Assembly: GCA_023666125.1 (NCBI GenBank) | Contig: JAMPCN010000027.1 | Span: 1-34,225 of the forward strand | DNA length: 34,225 bases | Source: Bacillus sp. (in: firmicutes) | GTDB lineage: Bacteria > Bacillota > Clostridia > Lachnospirales > Lachnospiraceae | Reading direction: 5' to 3' | Shown here: positions 23,904 through 32,412 of the stretch, piece by piece | Layout: each line of letters starts with the position of its first letter | Numbering within the stretch: the first letter of the stretch is position 1 | Made by a program: the position numbers and the translations under genes | Notes under the pieces: model-generated | Seen by the model: only the letters and a program-made list of their open reading frames with translations | The model's database searches: none | Told to the model about the DNA's origin: nothing

Positions 23904-23932
23904 AGTATAACATATATCTTTTTTCTCAACAA
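23904..23932 (-). promoter_or_regulatory. Promoter of the first toxin-antitoxin operon
   Basis: TTGTTG (23927-23932), 17-base spacer, TATACT (23904-23909), about 28 bases before the antitoxin ATG. It makes the module independent of the upstream permease gene. Confidence 0.55.
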
Positions 23933-23959
23933 CCCAATATATAACTGCCAAAAAAATCC

Positions 23960-25999
23960 TCACATCATTGTATCATCTCTAAGAACTTCCGCCAAACTGA
24001 TTTTACGCACATTCCGCCAGCCCAGATAATAGGCAAACGCCACACAGGCTAATACAGCCAGCATAAAAATTGCAATCGGGACAAGCGGCGCCTCGGCAAG
24101 AAATTCTCCCATGTCAAGATAACTCATGCGCAGCATAGCCCATACGACAATCACCGCTAACGGAAGGGTTCGTAAAATAGGGCGTCCTGCAATGACTAAC
24201 GCCTCAATGCAAAACATCTTTCTGAATTTTTCCGGCGTCAGTCCGACGGACATATATCTGGCAAACTCCCTTTTTCTCTGGCGCACAAACCCTAATGTAT
24301 TAGAAAATACATTGCTGACGCCGATAATTGCCAAAAGAATGCAAAAAACAGCGAATATCGCCATCATTCCCTGAATCTGTTTATCATTGGCGGTCTGCTT
24401 TTGTATACGGTTTTCGCTTTCCGTTACATATTCCCTGCTGACAATCTCTGTAATCTCATACTGCAGCGCGCTTACTTCTTCTAACGCAGCGTCCTCCCCG
24501 CAAAGGACGCGGATATAAACCTCATCTTCTTTGCCGCCTATCCGGTCTTTTATTTCTTTCCATAAAGACTCCGGCATAAAATGCACCAGTTCATAATAAT
24601 CCAGTCTGGCGTATTCCTCCCGTAAAACAGGCTCTTTTTCCGCATAAGCCAAAATGGGAACTTCAACCGTCATCTGCTCATTTCCCGACTGTCTTAACGT
24701 ACTTACGGTATTTTCCATGGCGTTGATATACGGCACATCCTGACGATGCCTGAAATCGGGATTTGTCACATCGCAAATCCGATTCCGTATGACTGCTCCG
24801 TCAAGCCGCGGCGCAATGCCAATCTGTTCACAATACTCTATAAAACTATTATCATCCATAATGATAAGCGGCGCGTTTACCAGCCAGCCATCCTCCGTCT
24901 GCGTCACATACTCATCCAAGGCATGGGAAAATCCGCCAAGCGATTTTATCTCTTCACTTAGTTCATCCTCCGTAATAAGCCTTTTCGCCCCTGCCTTTTG
25001 ATATACCACGGCGCTTCTTACGCCGGAGAGTTTTTGTATGATTGCCACCTCTTCTACGGTATCGACCTCTGCATTTTTCAGCGTAACCATAATATCCCAC
25101 TTATCTCTGTAACGTTCAAAATAAGTCTCTCTTGTACTAATTTTTGACATGGTAAAAAAACACTGCATCATAACAAACGCCATAAAGGAAAGCGTCAAAG
25201 ACAAGGACGCCGTCCTCAGGCTCTTTTTTTGTGCTTTCAAGGCATTGCCCGCCAATTCTCCCTCCACACCGAAAATACAAGCAAGCACACGGGAATTTTT
25301 CTTACGCTTTAACTGTAACTCTTCGGTATTTCTAATCGCTTCAAGCGGCGTTAATCTGCTCAATTTTCCGGCCGGCAGCCATGCGGAAATCCATATGGTG
25401 ATTACCGTTACCAGTAACGTTACCGCAAATACCAGCGGGTGATAGCCAAAAACCGCCTCGTGCCGTTCCGGAACAAGATTCTCTAATAAAACATTCGACA
25501 TTTTCAAAATCCACTTACTAATCATGATGCCGGATAAATTACCAACAACGATTGGCACGGCGCATAATGCAGCCGCCTCCTGCAACAGACATATCCGAAT
25601 CTGTTTCGGTGTAGCCCCAATGCTGGCAAGAATGCCAAACTGATGGATTCTCGCATTCATAGACGCCGCAAAAGAATTGTGGATAATCATAATCAGGGAA
25701 AACGACGCCAGCGCCGTTATCAACAGAAATAACGGAAATACCAGCCTCGGCGCGCTATCCTGCGGGTCGCGCATCAGATACATTGCCTGAAGTTCATAGC
25801 TATATTCAGCCGCCTCCAGCGAATTTTTCAAAAGCTCAATTCTTTCCACTTCATATTTCCACATATTATAAAATAATCCGCATAGTAACGATAAAAGCAA
25901 AGCGGAAATAAATGCCGCTGTCATAACGGACAGGCTCGACGAGCGGTTATTTTTTATATAGCCTGATGAATAATCTTTCCACATAGTAGGCGCTGCCAT
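23960..25999 (-). CDS. ABC transporter permease, FtsX domain, BceB-like
   Basis: A 679-residue membrane protein. One N-terminal helix (about 27-46), then a first FtsX block (about 88-210) with the typical FGILASIGATPKQIR, a further helix (266-284), a large extracytoplasmic domain of about 255 residues (288-543), and a second FtsX block with YMSVGLTPEKFRKM and three helices. This ten-helix plan with one large outside domain is that of BceB-type permeases, which sense and detach peptide antibiotics from lipid II precursors. It begins 5 bases after the ATPase gene; no clear ribosome binding site is seen, so coupling is likely. Substrate unknown. Confidence 0.85.
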   Translation of the reverse strand: MAAPTMWKDYSSGYIKNNRSSSLSVMTAAFISALLLSLLCGLFYNMWKYEVERIELLKNSLEAAEYSYELQAMYLMRDPQDSAPRLVFPLFLLITALASFSLIMIIHNSFAASMNARIHQFGILASIGATPKQIRICLLQEAAALCAVPIVVGNLSGIMISKWILKMSNVLLENLVPERHEAVFGYHPLVFAVTLLVTVITIWISAWLPAGKLSRLTPLEAIRNTEELQLKRKKNSRVLACIFGVEGELAGNALKAQKKSLRTASLSLTLSFMAFVMMQCFFTMSKISTRETYFERYRDKWDIMVTLKNAEVDTVEEVAIIQKLSGVRSAVVYQKAGAKRLITEDELSEEIKSLGGFSHALDEYVTQTEDGWLVNAPLIIMDDNSFIEYCEQIGIAPRLDGAVIRNRICDVTNPDFRHRQDVPYINAMENTVSTLRQSGNEQMTVEVPILAYAEKEPVLREEYARLDYYELVHFMPESLWKEIKDRIGGKEDEVYIRVLCGEDAALEEVSALQYEITEIVSREYVTESENRIQKQTANDKQIQGMMAIFAVFCILLAIIGVSNVFSNTLGFVRQRKREFARYMSVGLTPEKFRKMFCIEALVIAGRPILRTLPLAVIVVWAMLRMSYLDMGEFLAEAPLVPIAIFMLAVLACVAFAYYLGWRNVRKISLAEVLRDDTMM

Positions 26000-26004
26000 A
26001 TTCT

Positions 26005-26700
26005 TTATGACAGCTTTGTCACCTCCCGTCTTTCATCGCTGATAATACGTCCATCCTCTATTGTGACGATACGGTCCGCCTCCAAAGCCACTTTTTCATC
26101 ATGGGTAATCAATAAAATAGTCTGCTTCAGATTCCGGTTGGAAAGTTTCAACATATCCATAATCTCTTTGGTGTTCTCCCGGTCGAGATTGCCGGTCAGC
26201 TCATCCGCTAAAAGCAGCGCCGGACGGTAAATTAAAGAGCGCGCAATGGCTGTCCTTTGCTGCTGTCCGCCCGAAAGCTGATTGGGTAAAGCTTCCAGTT
26301 TATCCGCAATGCCAAGCGCTAAGACCACCTGCTCAAAGTATTCTTTATTGGGCTTCTTTTTATCAAGCGCTAACGGCAGTAATATATTTTTCCTGACGGT
26401 CAGCGTAGGAATCAAATTATAGAACTGATACACCAGCCCTACCTTTCTGCGCCTGAAAACCGCCGCCTGTGCCTGACTTAAGCCGGAAATATCCGTTCCC
26501 TCTATCATAACTTTTCCCTCTGTCGGTTTATCCACACCTCCTAAAATATGCAAAAGTGTGGATTTCCCTGAACCGGACGCCCCCACAATCGCTGTAAACT
26601 CCCCTTTTTCCACCGATAAATCAATGCCGTTCAGTGCCAATACCCGGTTTTCCCCCGAATCGTATACTTTCCGCACGCCCTCACACCTTACTATCTCCAC
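26005..26700 (-). CDS. ABC transporter ATPase, BceA/LolD-like
   Basis: A 231-residue ATPase. Walker A GASGSGKST (40-48), Q-loop in YQFYNLIP (91-98), signature LSGGQQQR (142-149), Walker B ALLLADE (161-167), then LTGNLD and the switch His in LLITHDE. These are the marks of the MacB/LolD/BceA group that pairs with FtsX permeases. The start is GTG 26700, preceded by AAAGGAG at 8 bases; an ATG at 26742 lacks a ribosome binding site. Its promoter lies in the 3' end of the kinase gene and carries the same repeats as the regulator promoter. Confidence 0.9.
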   Translation of the reverse strand: MEIVRCEGVRKVYDSGENRVLALNGIDLSVEKGEFTAIVGASGSGKSTLLHILGGVDKPTEGKVMIEGTDISGLSQAQAAVFRRRKVGLVYQFYNLIPTLTVRKNILLPLALDKKKPNKEYFEQVVLALGIADKLEALPNQLSGGQQQRTAIARSLIYRPALLLADELTGNLDRENTKEIMDMLKLSNRNLKQTILLITHDEKVALEADRIVTIEDGRIISDERREVTKLS

Positions 26701-26769
26701 TTTACCCGCTCCTTTCCCACCGCATATGATAGATTTGCCCATGCAGACATTAACATATGCTTTCTTTAC

Positions 26770-26802
26770 ATTTTAGCAGACGAAAGTGACAACTCAGTGA
26801 CG
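26770..26802 (-). promoter_or_regulatory. Response-regulator-type promoter of the ABC transporter genes
   Basis: TAAAAT (26770-26775) is preceded, 11 bases upstream, by TGTCA (26787-26791) and, one helical turn further, CGTCA (26798-26802). There is no -35 consensus, as expected for an activated promoter. The repeats run into the last codons of the kinase gene. Spacing matches the site at 28339-28371. Confidence 0.6.
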
Positions 26803-27636
26803 ATAAAAACGAATTTCAAAAAAGGCGCCGCCCTCCGGCATATTTCCTGCCCGAATGGTTCCGTTCTGACGCTCAATAATCTCTTTTGCTAAAGCCATCC
26901 CAATTCCGATTCCGCCCTCTTTCGCATTTTTCCCCCGATAAAAACGCTCAAAAAGATGCGGGATATCTTCTTTGGCAAATCCCTCTCCCTCATCCCGGAT
27001 AAGAATTTCCGTATATAACGGGTTCTGCCCATAAGCACAATGAATCCGTCCTCCCACATTATGCTCCATGCAGTTTTTCATGATATTCATAACCGCTTCC
27101 ATCGTCCAATCCAAATCGGCTCTCACCATCATCTCCCCCGATTCCGGAATGTCAACGGAAGTTCCTGAGTCGGCAAATAATTCCTGTAAATTGTCCGCCG
27201 CCAGAACAAGCACGGTAAAAACATCGACCTCCTCTTTTTGCAATAATAACGTTCCCGCGTCCAGACGGGATAAAACAAGTAAGGCTTCCTCCAAACGGGT
27301 AAGCCTGCCCAACTGTTTCTGTATCTGTTCCAGTCTGCTCTTTTCCTCCTCCGTCTGCGCCGACATATCGGACAGCGTCTGTAAGGATAAAGAAATTGCC
27401 GTGATAGGCGTTTTTATCTGGTGGGCAATATTGGACAGATTTTTAGCAAAATCATTTTTTGCCTGCACCGCCGCATCTTTTGTCTGATAAAGGAAAGTCA
27501 CAGTTTTATATATTTCATCTTCCAGCTTGGAAAAATCATCTTCCCCATAAGAAGAAAGAACAGGCGCTTTTCCGATATTCGCCTGTTCCAGATAGTCTAT
27601 CAACGCCTGAATGCGCTTAGATTTCTTTTTCCTCAT
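26794..27636 (-). CDS. Sensor histidine kinase without membrane segments
   Basis: A 280-residue kinase. The phosphoacceptor H-box is NIAHQIKTPITAI with H72; the N-box NIMKNCMEHN, G1 DEGEGF and G2 GIGIGMALAKEI follow in order. The first 60 residues are charged and helical; no hydrophobic helix is present anywhere, whereas BceS-type kinases have two. It may be recruited to the membrane by the permease, which in Bce systems supplies the sensing. ATG 27636 overlaps the regulator stop as ATGA and has GGAGG 7 bases upstream. It phosphorylates the regulator encoded just before it. Confidence 0.9.
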   Translation of the reverse strand: MRKKKSKRIQALIDYLEQANIGKAPVLSSYGEDDFSKLEDEIYKTVTFLYQTKDAAVQAKNDFAKNLSNIAHQIKTPITAISLSLQTLSDMSAQTEEEKSRLEQIQKQLGRLTRLEEALLVLSRLDAGTLLLQKEEVDVFTVLVLAADNLQELFADSGTSVDIPESGEMMVRADLDWTMEAVMNIMKNCMEHNVGGRIHCAYGQNPLYTEILIRDEGEGFAKEDIPHLFERFYRGKNAKEGGIGIGMALAKEIIERQNGTIRAGNMPEGGAFFEIRFYRH

Positions 27637-28304
27637 ATCGTATCCTCCATACGGTAGCCCACGCTCCTGACCGTTTTGATACAAGACGGCTGCTGCAGTT
27701 TGTCCCGCAGTCTTTTCATCGTAACCGTGAGGGTATTATCGTTTACATAACTTCCTTTTACATCCCACACCTGTTCGAGAATTTTTTCTCTGGTAAGAGT
27801 CCTGCCCTTATTCTGCATCAGATACAAAAGAAGCTGATACTCCGCCGCGCTTAAACTTACCTCTTCCGAATCACAGGACACTGTCCGGCGGTTTACATCC
27901 ATCATAATCCCATTACAGGAAAGGTACTGTCCGGACACATTTCCGGTGCGGCGAAGCAGCGCCGCAATCCGCGAATACAATACCTCCAGTGCAAACGGCT
28001 TTACCACATAGTCATCCGCGCCGTTTTGAAAACCGGAAACAATATCCGCGGTATCTCCCCGAACCGTCAGAAAAATCACCGGCAGTTCTTTTCGGCTGTC
28101 ACGAATCCATTTGCACAAACTGTCGCCGCGCCCATCCGGCATATTCCAGTCCAATAACACAAGCGCGGGTACATGAGACTCTAGCGCCTGTTTTGCCTGC
28201 GCCAGCGTAGCGCACAATGTCACGCGAAAGCCTTTTGGCTCCAGATATTCCTTCACCGTCTGCGCAATCTGCGGGTCATCCTCTACATAATATAAATCAA
28301 TCAT
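27633..28304 (-). CDS. OmpR-family response regulator
   Basis: A 223-residue regulator. Receiver domain: acidic patch E8/D9/D10, phosphorylation site D52 (LLDWNMP), T80, K102 (VVKPF). A C-terminal winged helix follows (about 128-223) with EVSLSAAEYQLLLYLMQNKG and the recognition-helix region NTLTVTMKRLRDKL. It probably activates the ABC transporter genes and its own gene, since both promoters bear tandem TGTCA repeats. ATG 28304 is preceded by GGCGG; an in-frame extension upstream would cross the promoter. Confidence 0.9.
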   Translation of the reverse strand: MIDLYYVEDDPQIAQTVKEYLEPKGFRVTLCATLAQAKQALESHVPALVLLDWNMPDGRGDSLCKWIRDSRKELPVIFLTVRGDTADIVSGFQNGADDYVVKPFALEVLYSRIAALLRRTGNVSGQYLSCNGIMMDVNRRTVSCDSEEVSLSAAEYQLLLYLMQNKGRTLTREKILEQVWDVKGSYVNDNTLTVTMKRLRDKLQQPSCIKTVRSVGYRMEDTI

Positions 28305-28338
28305 CAGCAGTTTCCGCCTTTTTCTTTTCTTGATTCTC

Positions 28339-28371
28339 ATTATAGCAGAAAAATATGACAGGTAGGTGACA
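28339..28371 (-). promoter_or_regulatory. Autoregulated promoter of the response regulator gene
   Basis: TATAAT (28339-28344), with TGTCA at 28356-28360 and 28367-28371, 11 bases apart centre to centre, the first 11 bases above the -10 box. Tandem direct repeats at one-turn spacing are the usual OmpR-family binding site. Confidence 0.65.
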
Positions 28372-28378
28372 GGTTGAT

Positions 28379-28405
28379 AAAAAACGCCAGTCAAAACTGA
28401 CTGGC
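28379..28405 (-). terminator. Terminator of the second toxin-antitoxin operon
   Basis: GCCAGTCA and TGACTGGC form a perfect 8-bp stem with a 4-base loop, followed on the minus strand by GTTTTTT. It lies between the toxin gene and the response regulator promoter and isolates the two units. Confidence 0.8.
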
Positions 28406-28417
28406 AGCAACAGCACA

Positions 28418-28774
28418 TTAAAATTCTTCAAATACATCATTAAAAATATCGTCACCATATTTATCATACAACTTTGCCGCCAAATCATAGCAGTAATTGT
28501 CGTCTCTTTGTGAAATGACCATAATATTCATTATCATTTTATCAATGACCAAAGTATATACTACCCTTATTCCAATTCCCCGGTATTTTATTTTAAAAAA
28601 ACCGGTTAAATCATTTCCTTTTTTATTTCCTAACGGTTTCCCATAACCATTAGGACTCGGCAGGGGTGCCTGTGATACTTTGAGAATACCCGCCAACACT
28701 TGTTTTCGGACACTTCTGTCAATTTTGCCATAATCTTTCCTGGCTTCATCAGTTATTCGTATCTTCCATGCCAT
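28418..28774 (-). CDS. RelE-family mRNA interferase toxin
   Basis: A 118-residue basic protein with the RelE plan: WKIRITDEARKDYGKIDRSV, then GKPLGNKKGNDLTGFFKIKYRGIGIRVVYTL and the strand MNIMVISQRDDN. The FKIKYRGIGIRVVY segment holds basic residues that contact RNA in RelE/YoeB enzymes; the tail is longer than usual. It would cut mRNA in the ribosomal A site when free. Its ATG overlaps the antitoxin stop by one base (TAATG). Confidence 0.85.
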   Translation of the reverse strand: MAWKIRITDEARKDYGKIDRSVRKQVLAGILKVSQAPLPSPNGYGKPLGNKKGNDLTGFFKIKYRGIGIRVVYTLVIDKMIMNIMVISQRDDNYCYDLAAKLYDKYGDDIFNDVFEEF

Positions 28775-29124
28775 TACTCAAATTCCACACTTTCAGACAA
28801 CTCGCTCAATTCCTCTATGGATAAACCCTGCTCATTTATAAACTCTTCAAAGGAAGATGTATTGCTGTTTAACCTGCTTTCTGCAAGTTTTAGTAATCTG
28901 ATATTTTCAATCTTTTCCAGCAGTTTTTCCAGTTTAGAAACTTTTTCCTGCGTATCTCTATATTCCTTTACAGATAATAACACTGCAGCCGGTTGATTAT
29001 TTTTCAAGATAATATATTCATTATTGTTTTCCGCCACATCACGAAAAATTTTTCCAGCCTTACCCTGACTGAAATCCGATATGGGAACCAGCCTTTCCGT
29101 CAAATCTAATAATGCTGCGTTCAT
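28774..29124 (-). CDS. Phd/YefM-family antitoxin
   Basis: A 116-residue protein. Residues about 5-60 form the Phd/YefM DNA-binding dimer domain (PISDFSQGKAGKIFRDVAEN, then YIILKNNQPAAVLLSVKEY). The long helical C-terminus, ending in an acidic stretch, would wrap and neutralise the toxin. AGGAGG lies 8 bases before ATG 29124, which rules out an in-frame start at 29163. It probably represses its own promoter at 29150-29178. Confidence 0.9.
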   Translation of the reverse strand: MNAALLDLTERLVPISDFSQGKAGKIFRDVAENNNEYIILKNNQPAAVLLSVKEYRDTQEKVSKLEKLLEKIENIRLLKLAESRLNSNTSSFEEFINEQGLSIEELSELSESVEFE

Positions 29125-29149
29125 ATCATCAACCTCCTTTACTAGCTTA

Positions 29150-29178
29150 ATTATATATCTCATTTATATTATATGCAA
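29150..29178 (-). promoter_or_regulatory. Promoter of the Phd/RelE operon
   Basis: TTGCAT (29173-29178), 17-base spacer, TATAAT (29150-29155), about 25 bases before the antitoxin start. Confidence 0.65.
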
Positions 29179-29209
29179 TATTTTCATTAAAATTTATATT
29201 ATCCAATTA

Positions 29210-29884
29210 TTACATTAATAAAGTCAGCTTTGTAAACTCCCTGATATGATAATCAGCATATTCCATAATACGATTTCTTTCTTCGATGCATTTTACGTCA
29301 AGCGCTTCCGTAAAGACCGTTTTCATGCCCGCCATTTTTGCCCCATATAACTCATCAGAGCCGCCGTCCCCGACAAACAGGCACTCGTCAGGGGAAACGT
29401 TCAGGTTGCGCATTGCCAGTTCATAAATACGTCTGTCAGGTTTCAGAAGTCCTGCATAACAGGAAAAAACGGCGTCGTCAAAATAAGGATAGAGTGTTGA
29501 CTGCTCCCAATGCTTGCAGTCAATCACATCCGCATTACTGATAAGCCCCAGCCTGACGTTTTGGGATTTGAGCGTTTTTAAAGTATCTATGATATCGCCG
29601 GATACATTCTGCAGCGCCGCTTTCATTCTATTTTCACGCGCCGCTAAAACCTTTTTCTTCTGCGCATCGCTGACCGCAAACGGCATACCGACTGTAATCT
29701 TATCGATTATTTCCATTTCGGATTTGACTAATCCCAACGCTCTTTCATGATATAAGGAATCTTTTTCCGCATACTTTTCCCATTCATCCATGGACAGACC
29801 CAGTATGGTAAATTCGTTATTTTCCTTATCGTAAGCAGGGATAATTAATGTAAAAAATAAGTCAAAATATACGGCTTTTATCAT
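29210..29884 (-). CDS. HAD-superfamily hydrolase
   Basis: A 224-residue Rossmann-like enzyme with a helical cap (about 25-95). Motif I is FDLFFTL (nucleophile D8), motif II LISNAD, motif III K in LKPDRRIYE, motif IV FVGDGGSDELYGA. In motif I the second Asp of DxDxT phosphatases is Phe, as in haloacid-dehalogenase-type members, and the usual Gly is also Phe; substrate may therefore not be a phosphate ester. GGAGG precedes the ATG. It follows the FUSC-like gene by 23 bases, probably in one operon. Confidence 0.85.
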   Translation of the reverse strand: MIKAVYFDLFFTLIIPAYDKENNEFTILGLSMDEWEKYAEKDSLYHERALGLVKSEMEIIDKITVGMPFAVSDAQKKKVLAARENRMKAALQNVSGDIIDTLKTLKSQNVRLGLISNADVIDCKHWEQSTLYPYFDDAVFSCYAGLLKPDRRIYELAMRNLNVSPDECLFVGDGGSDELYGAKMAGMKTVFTEALDVKCIEERNRIMEYADYHIREFTKLTLLM

Positions 29885-29907
29885 TTTTTGCCTCCGGATT
29901 TTTCTTA

Positions 29908-30471
29908 CTACGCATCCTCTTCTCCCGTCTCCGGCTTTTTCTCAACACTCTTCATATGTAATAACCGTTCTACCCGCCCTCTGGAAAACACATAGTTTAC
30001 CAATAGGGCGATAGATACGCCAATACCCGTATCTATCATGCGGTAAATCGCATAGTTGATATAGTTGGCTGGCGTGTTAAAAAGAATAATGCACAGCACT
30101 ACCCCGCCCGGCTGTACGCCGCCCGGCCAGTGAAAGCGCACACACAACGCAATCAATATAATAATTCCCAAAAAGACTAACAACAGCCTCACCCAATACG
30201 AGCCGCTTGGATAAATCTGATGTTCCAGCCAGAAAAGTCCCAGACCGATAAAACCGCCGATAATCGTACCAAAGAAACGGTTCCCGCCGCTGCGTCTGGA
30301 GTCCTCCATGTCCACTCCCATGCCAAAGATTGCGCCGATACAGGCAAAAGTAGGATTCGCGCCCGGAAACGGCGCGTAAAAAAATGCCGTCAGCATCGTT
30401 GCCAATGCCGTTTTTAAACTTCTAAGCCCCAATCCGGGAATGGGCGCATGTACCGGATGATGTTCTTCCAT
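29908..30471 (-). CDS. FUSC/aromatic acid exporter-like membrane protein
   Basis: A 187-residue membrane protein with five or six helices. GLRSLKTALATMLTAFF, the ATP-independent exporter mark NPTFACIGAIFGMG, and GNRFFGTIIGGFIGLG match the N-terminal membrane half of FUSC and ArAE-type proteins (YgaE/DUF939-like). Such proteins are linked to efflux of aromatic acids. The soluble C-terminal half of longer relatives is missing; the short form is common in Firmicutes. AAAGGAG precedes the ATG. Confidence 0.75.
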   Translation of the reverse strand: MEEHHPVHAPIPGLGLRSLKTALATMLTAFFYAPFPGANPTFACIGAIFGMGVDMEDSRRSGGNRFFGTIIGGFIGLGLFWLEHQIYPSGSYWVRLLLVFLGIIILIALCVRFHWPGGVQPGGVVLCIILFNTPANYINYAIYRMIDTGIGVSIALLVNYVFSRGRVERLLHMKSVEKKPETGEEDA

Positions 30472-30592
30472 ATCAATTCTCCTTTACTTGTTCCAATTTT
30501 GAAAGCTGCTTTGCAGCCGCTATTTTTCTTTATTCATCTATCCCTCGATTGCAATTAGTTTTAATAGAAAATTCGACTCTGGGAGGATTACC

Positions 30593-30721
30593 ATGGTAAT
30601 CACCGGATATGAAGATATCTATAAAAAAGAAGTGATTGGCACAATCGCCCTTATGCGGAAAGAAAACGGCGTCGGCATCCTCAAGAAATTTTTTGTCCGC
30701 AAAGACTACCGAAACGGCTGA
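30593..30721 (+). pseudogene. Fragment of a GNAT acetyltransferase
   Basis: This frame reads 42 residues ending EVIGTIALM, GVGILKKFFVRKDYRNG and stop. It is the middle of a GNAT N-acetyltransferase, broken just where the acetyl-CoA loop (RxxGxG/A) should begin. Neither the N-terminal part nor the C-terminal half could be found in nearby frames. A GGGAGG 7 bases before the ATG is probably chance. The rest of the 330-base gap (30472-30802) holds only a doubtful 24-codon minus-strand frame (30724-30798). Confidence 0.65.
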
Positions 30722-30802
30722 CGTCATAACCCTTTACAGGCTTGTATAAATTCGACGCTGTATTTTTGTAAGAAAGCCTCCAACGCCTTTTCTTTCATCT
30801 CA

Positions 30803-31666
30803 TTATCCGCAATCTCCGCTTTCCGGCAGTTTCATTATCGCATATCCCATAAATACCACCGTAATAACCGCCCTAAGGGCAAACGGCACTGATAAAAACG
30901 CAAAGGGAACCATATTCAAAAGCGTTTCCACCACATACATCAAAACCTTGGAATATACTGCCGTTCTAAAAAGCGTTCCCATCTCATATTGTTTTTTCAG
31001 CATGTATGCAATAAGCATCGCAAACAGCAGATAAACCGCCGCGCATATGAAATACCAGAACGTTCTTCCCACAAAGAAAATAATACACACTATTATAATC
31101 CCAAACGTCATAATGGGCGCCAGCGCGTCTATGAGCGCGCTTTTATTGATTGCCAGTGAACTAAAATCCGCAAAATTCAACTGCTGATACTGCCCGTTCT
31201 GCATAACCGACATACCGTTTTGCCCTACCAGCATAATGTTTCGATATCCCTCCAACGCTAATTGATATGCGTCGTCATATGAAAAGCTTTCCGTATCGTC
31301 CGTTATCTGGATAAAGTTCATACCATCATCATACATAAACTCCTCCTCTACGGAGAGCTTTCCCCCTTGTATTGTAAAATCCGGTATCTCATTTATCCAA
31401 TCCGACATATGCATGGGCAAAAAGAGACCGATAAATAAAAGAATGGTTGAAACCAGAACCAAAAGCGTTACAAACCCAATCATACTTCCGGTTTTTACTT
31501 TTATGAGTCTGTCATACTTAGTCGGTACGAAAGAAAGCACGAACTGCTGAAAAATATTCGGCGCTTTCTGCGGCTCCTGGTTACCGCCGTATTGATACGG
31601 TCCGCCATAATTTCCATAGTCGTTATTCATGTGGGGATTGTTCTGTTGATTGTAATTGTTGTCCAT
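30803..31666 (-). CDS. DUF1189-like membrane protein
   Basis: A 287-residue protein. The first 38 residues are rich in Asn, Gln, Gly and Tyr. QFVLSFVPTKYDRL leads into a first membrane helix (about 63-84), then an outside domain of about 100 residues starting IPDFTIQGGKLSVEEEF, and four more helices. This layout fits the DUF1189 family of unknown function found in Firmicutes. AAGGAG lies 5 bases before the ATG. It shares direction with the gene upstream (methyltransferase-like) with a gap of about 50 bases. Confidence 0.65.
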   Translation of the reverse strand: MDNNYNQQNNPHMNNDYGNYGGPYQYGGNQEPQKAPNIFQQFVLSFVPTKYDRLIKVKTGSMIGFVTLLVLVSTILLFIGLFLPMHMSDWINEIPDFTIQGGKLSVEEEFMYDDGMNFIQITDDTESFSYDDAYQLALEGYRNIMLVGQNGMSVMQNGQYQQLNFADFSSLAINKSALIDALAPIMTFGIIIVCIIFFVGRTFWYFICAAVYLLFAMLIAYMLKKQYEMGTLFRTAVYSKVLMYVVETLLNMVPFAFLSVPFALRAVITVVFMGYAIMKLPESGDCG

Positions 31667-31715
31667 TTCTTCTCCTTTTCCTTTTTCATTTATTTCATTA
31701 TTTATGTAAAAAATA

Positions 31716-32294
31716 TCAATGCTTCCCCAAATATCGATTCACCCGCTTTTGATAAGCAAGATATTCCGCGCCAAAAACTTCCTGCAAAAACGGCTCCTCA
31801 TTATTGACAATCTGTAAATGCAGCATCAAGCAAGCCGCTATGCTTATCACCAGCAAGGGAACATTAAAAAACATACAGACAATGCCGATATAAACCAAAT
31901 CAAAACCTAAAAATGCCGGATTTCTGCTGATTTGAAAAATCCCTGAAGTCACAAACGCCGTCTTATCCGTATGAGATACGCCTGCGCGCCAGCTGTCCTT
32001 CATGGTATACACAGCCACCGTAAAAAACAGCACTCCCACAGCCGCTAAAATGAGTCCAACCGCTCTTGCCCAAACCGGAAAATTCCCCGTATTCAGTATA
32101 ATAGAGACAACTTCCATCGCAACCGTAAGATATGTTGCTGCTTTCATAATCACTTCAATCCATTTCGTAAAGCCGGTTTTTCCTTTTCCCATCTGGTCGG
32201 TCTGTATGCCGGATTTTTTCTGCATAAACATTTTATATAGATAACATCCGTAAAATAATACAAGTATAATAATTGCTGCAATCTGAAATAGCAT
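31716..32294 (-). CDS. Isoprenylcysteine carboxyl methyltransferase-family membrane protein
   Basis: A 192-residue protein with about five helices. The C-terminal SGIFQISRNPAFLGFDLVYIG and EEPFLQEVFGAEYLAYQKRV segments are the SAM- and substrate-binding marks of the ICMT/PEMT family; in bacteria substrates are mostly unknown lipids or small isoprenoid-like molecules. ATG 32294 is preferred, with GGAG 6 bases upstream; an ATG at 32306 has no ribosome binding site. Confidence 0.8.
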   Translation of the reverse strand: MLFQIAAIIILVLFYGCYLYKMFMQKKSGIQTDQMGKGKTGFTKWIEVIMKAATYLTVAMEVVSIILNTGNFPVWARAVGLILAAVGVLFFTVAVYTMKDSWRAGVSHTDKTAFVTSGIFQISRNPAFLGFDLVYIGIVCMFFNVPLLVISIAACLMLHLQIVNNEEPFLQEVFGAEYLAYQKRVNRYLGKH

Positions 32295-32310
32295 TTTATT
32301 CTCCATTGCT

Positions 32311-32353
32311 TAAAATTAAAAATAAGGAAACCTGAATATTATCGAAGTTTCCT
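32311..32353 (-). terminator. Terminator after the small coiled-coil gene
   Basis: AGGAAAC (32325-32331) pairs with GTTTCCT (32347-32353) around a 15-base loop, followed on the minus strand by TATTTTTAATTTT. Confidence 0.55.
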
Positions 32354-32412
32354 CGCTCTGACTCTGCTTACCATAAGAAATATAGATTTCCCAAAAGCAA
32401 CCTGAAAAATAT

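Noticed and set aside
30724-30798. 24-codon minus-strand frame as a gene or the tail of a lost gene
   Set aside because: It has no ribosome binding site or recognisable motif and could be chance.
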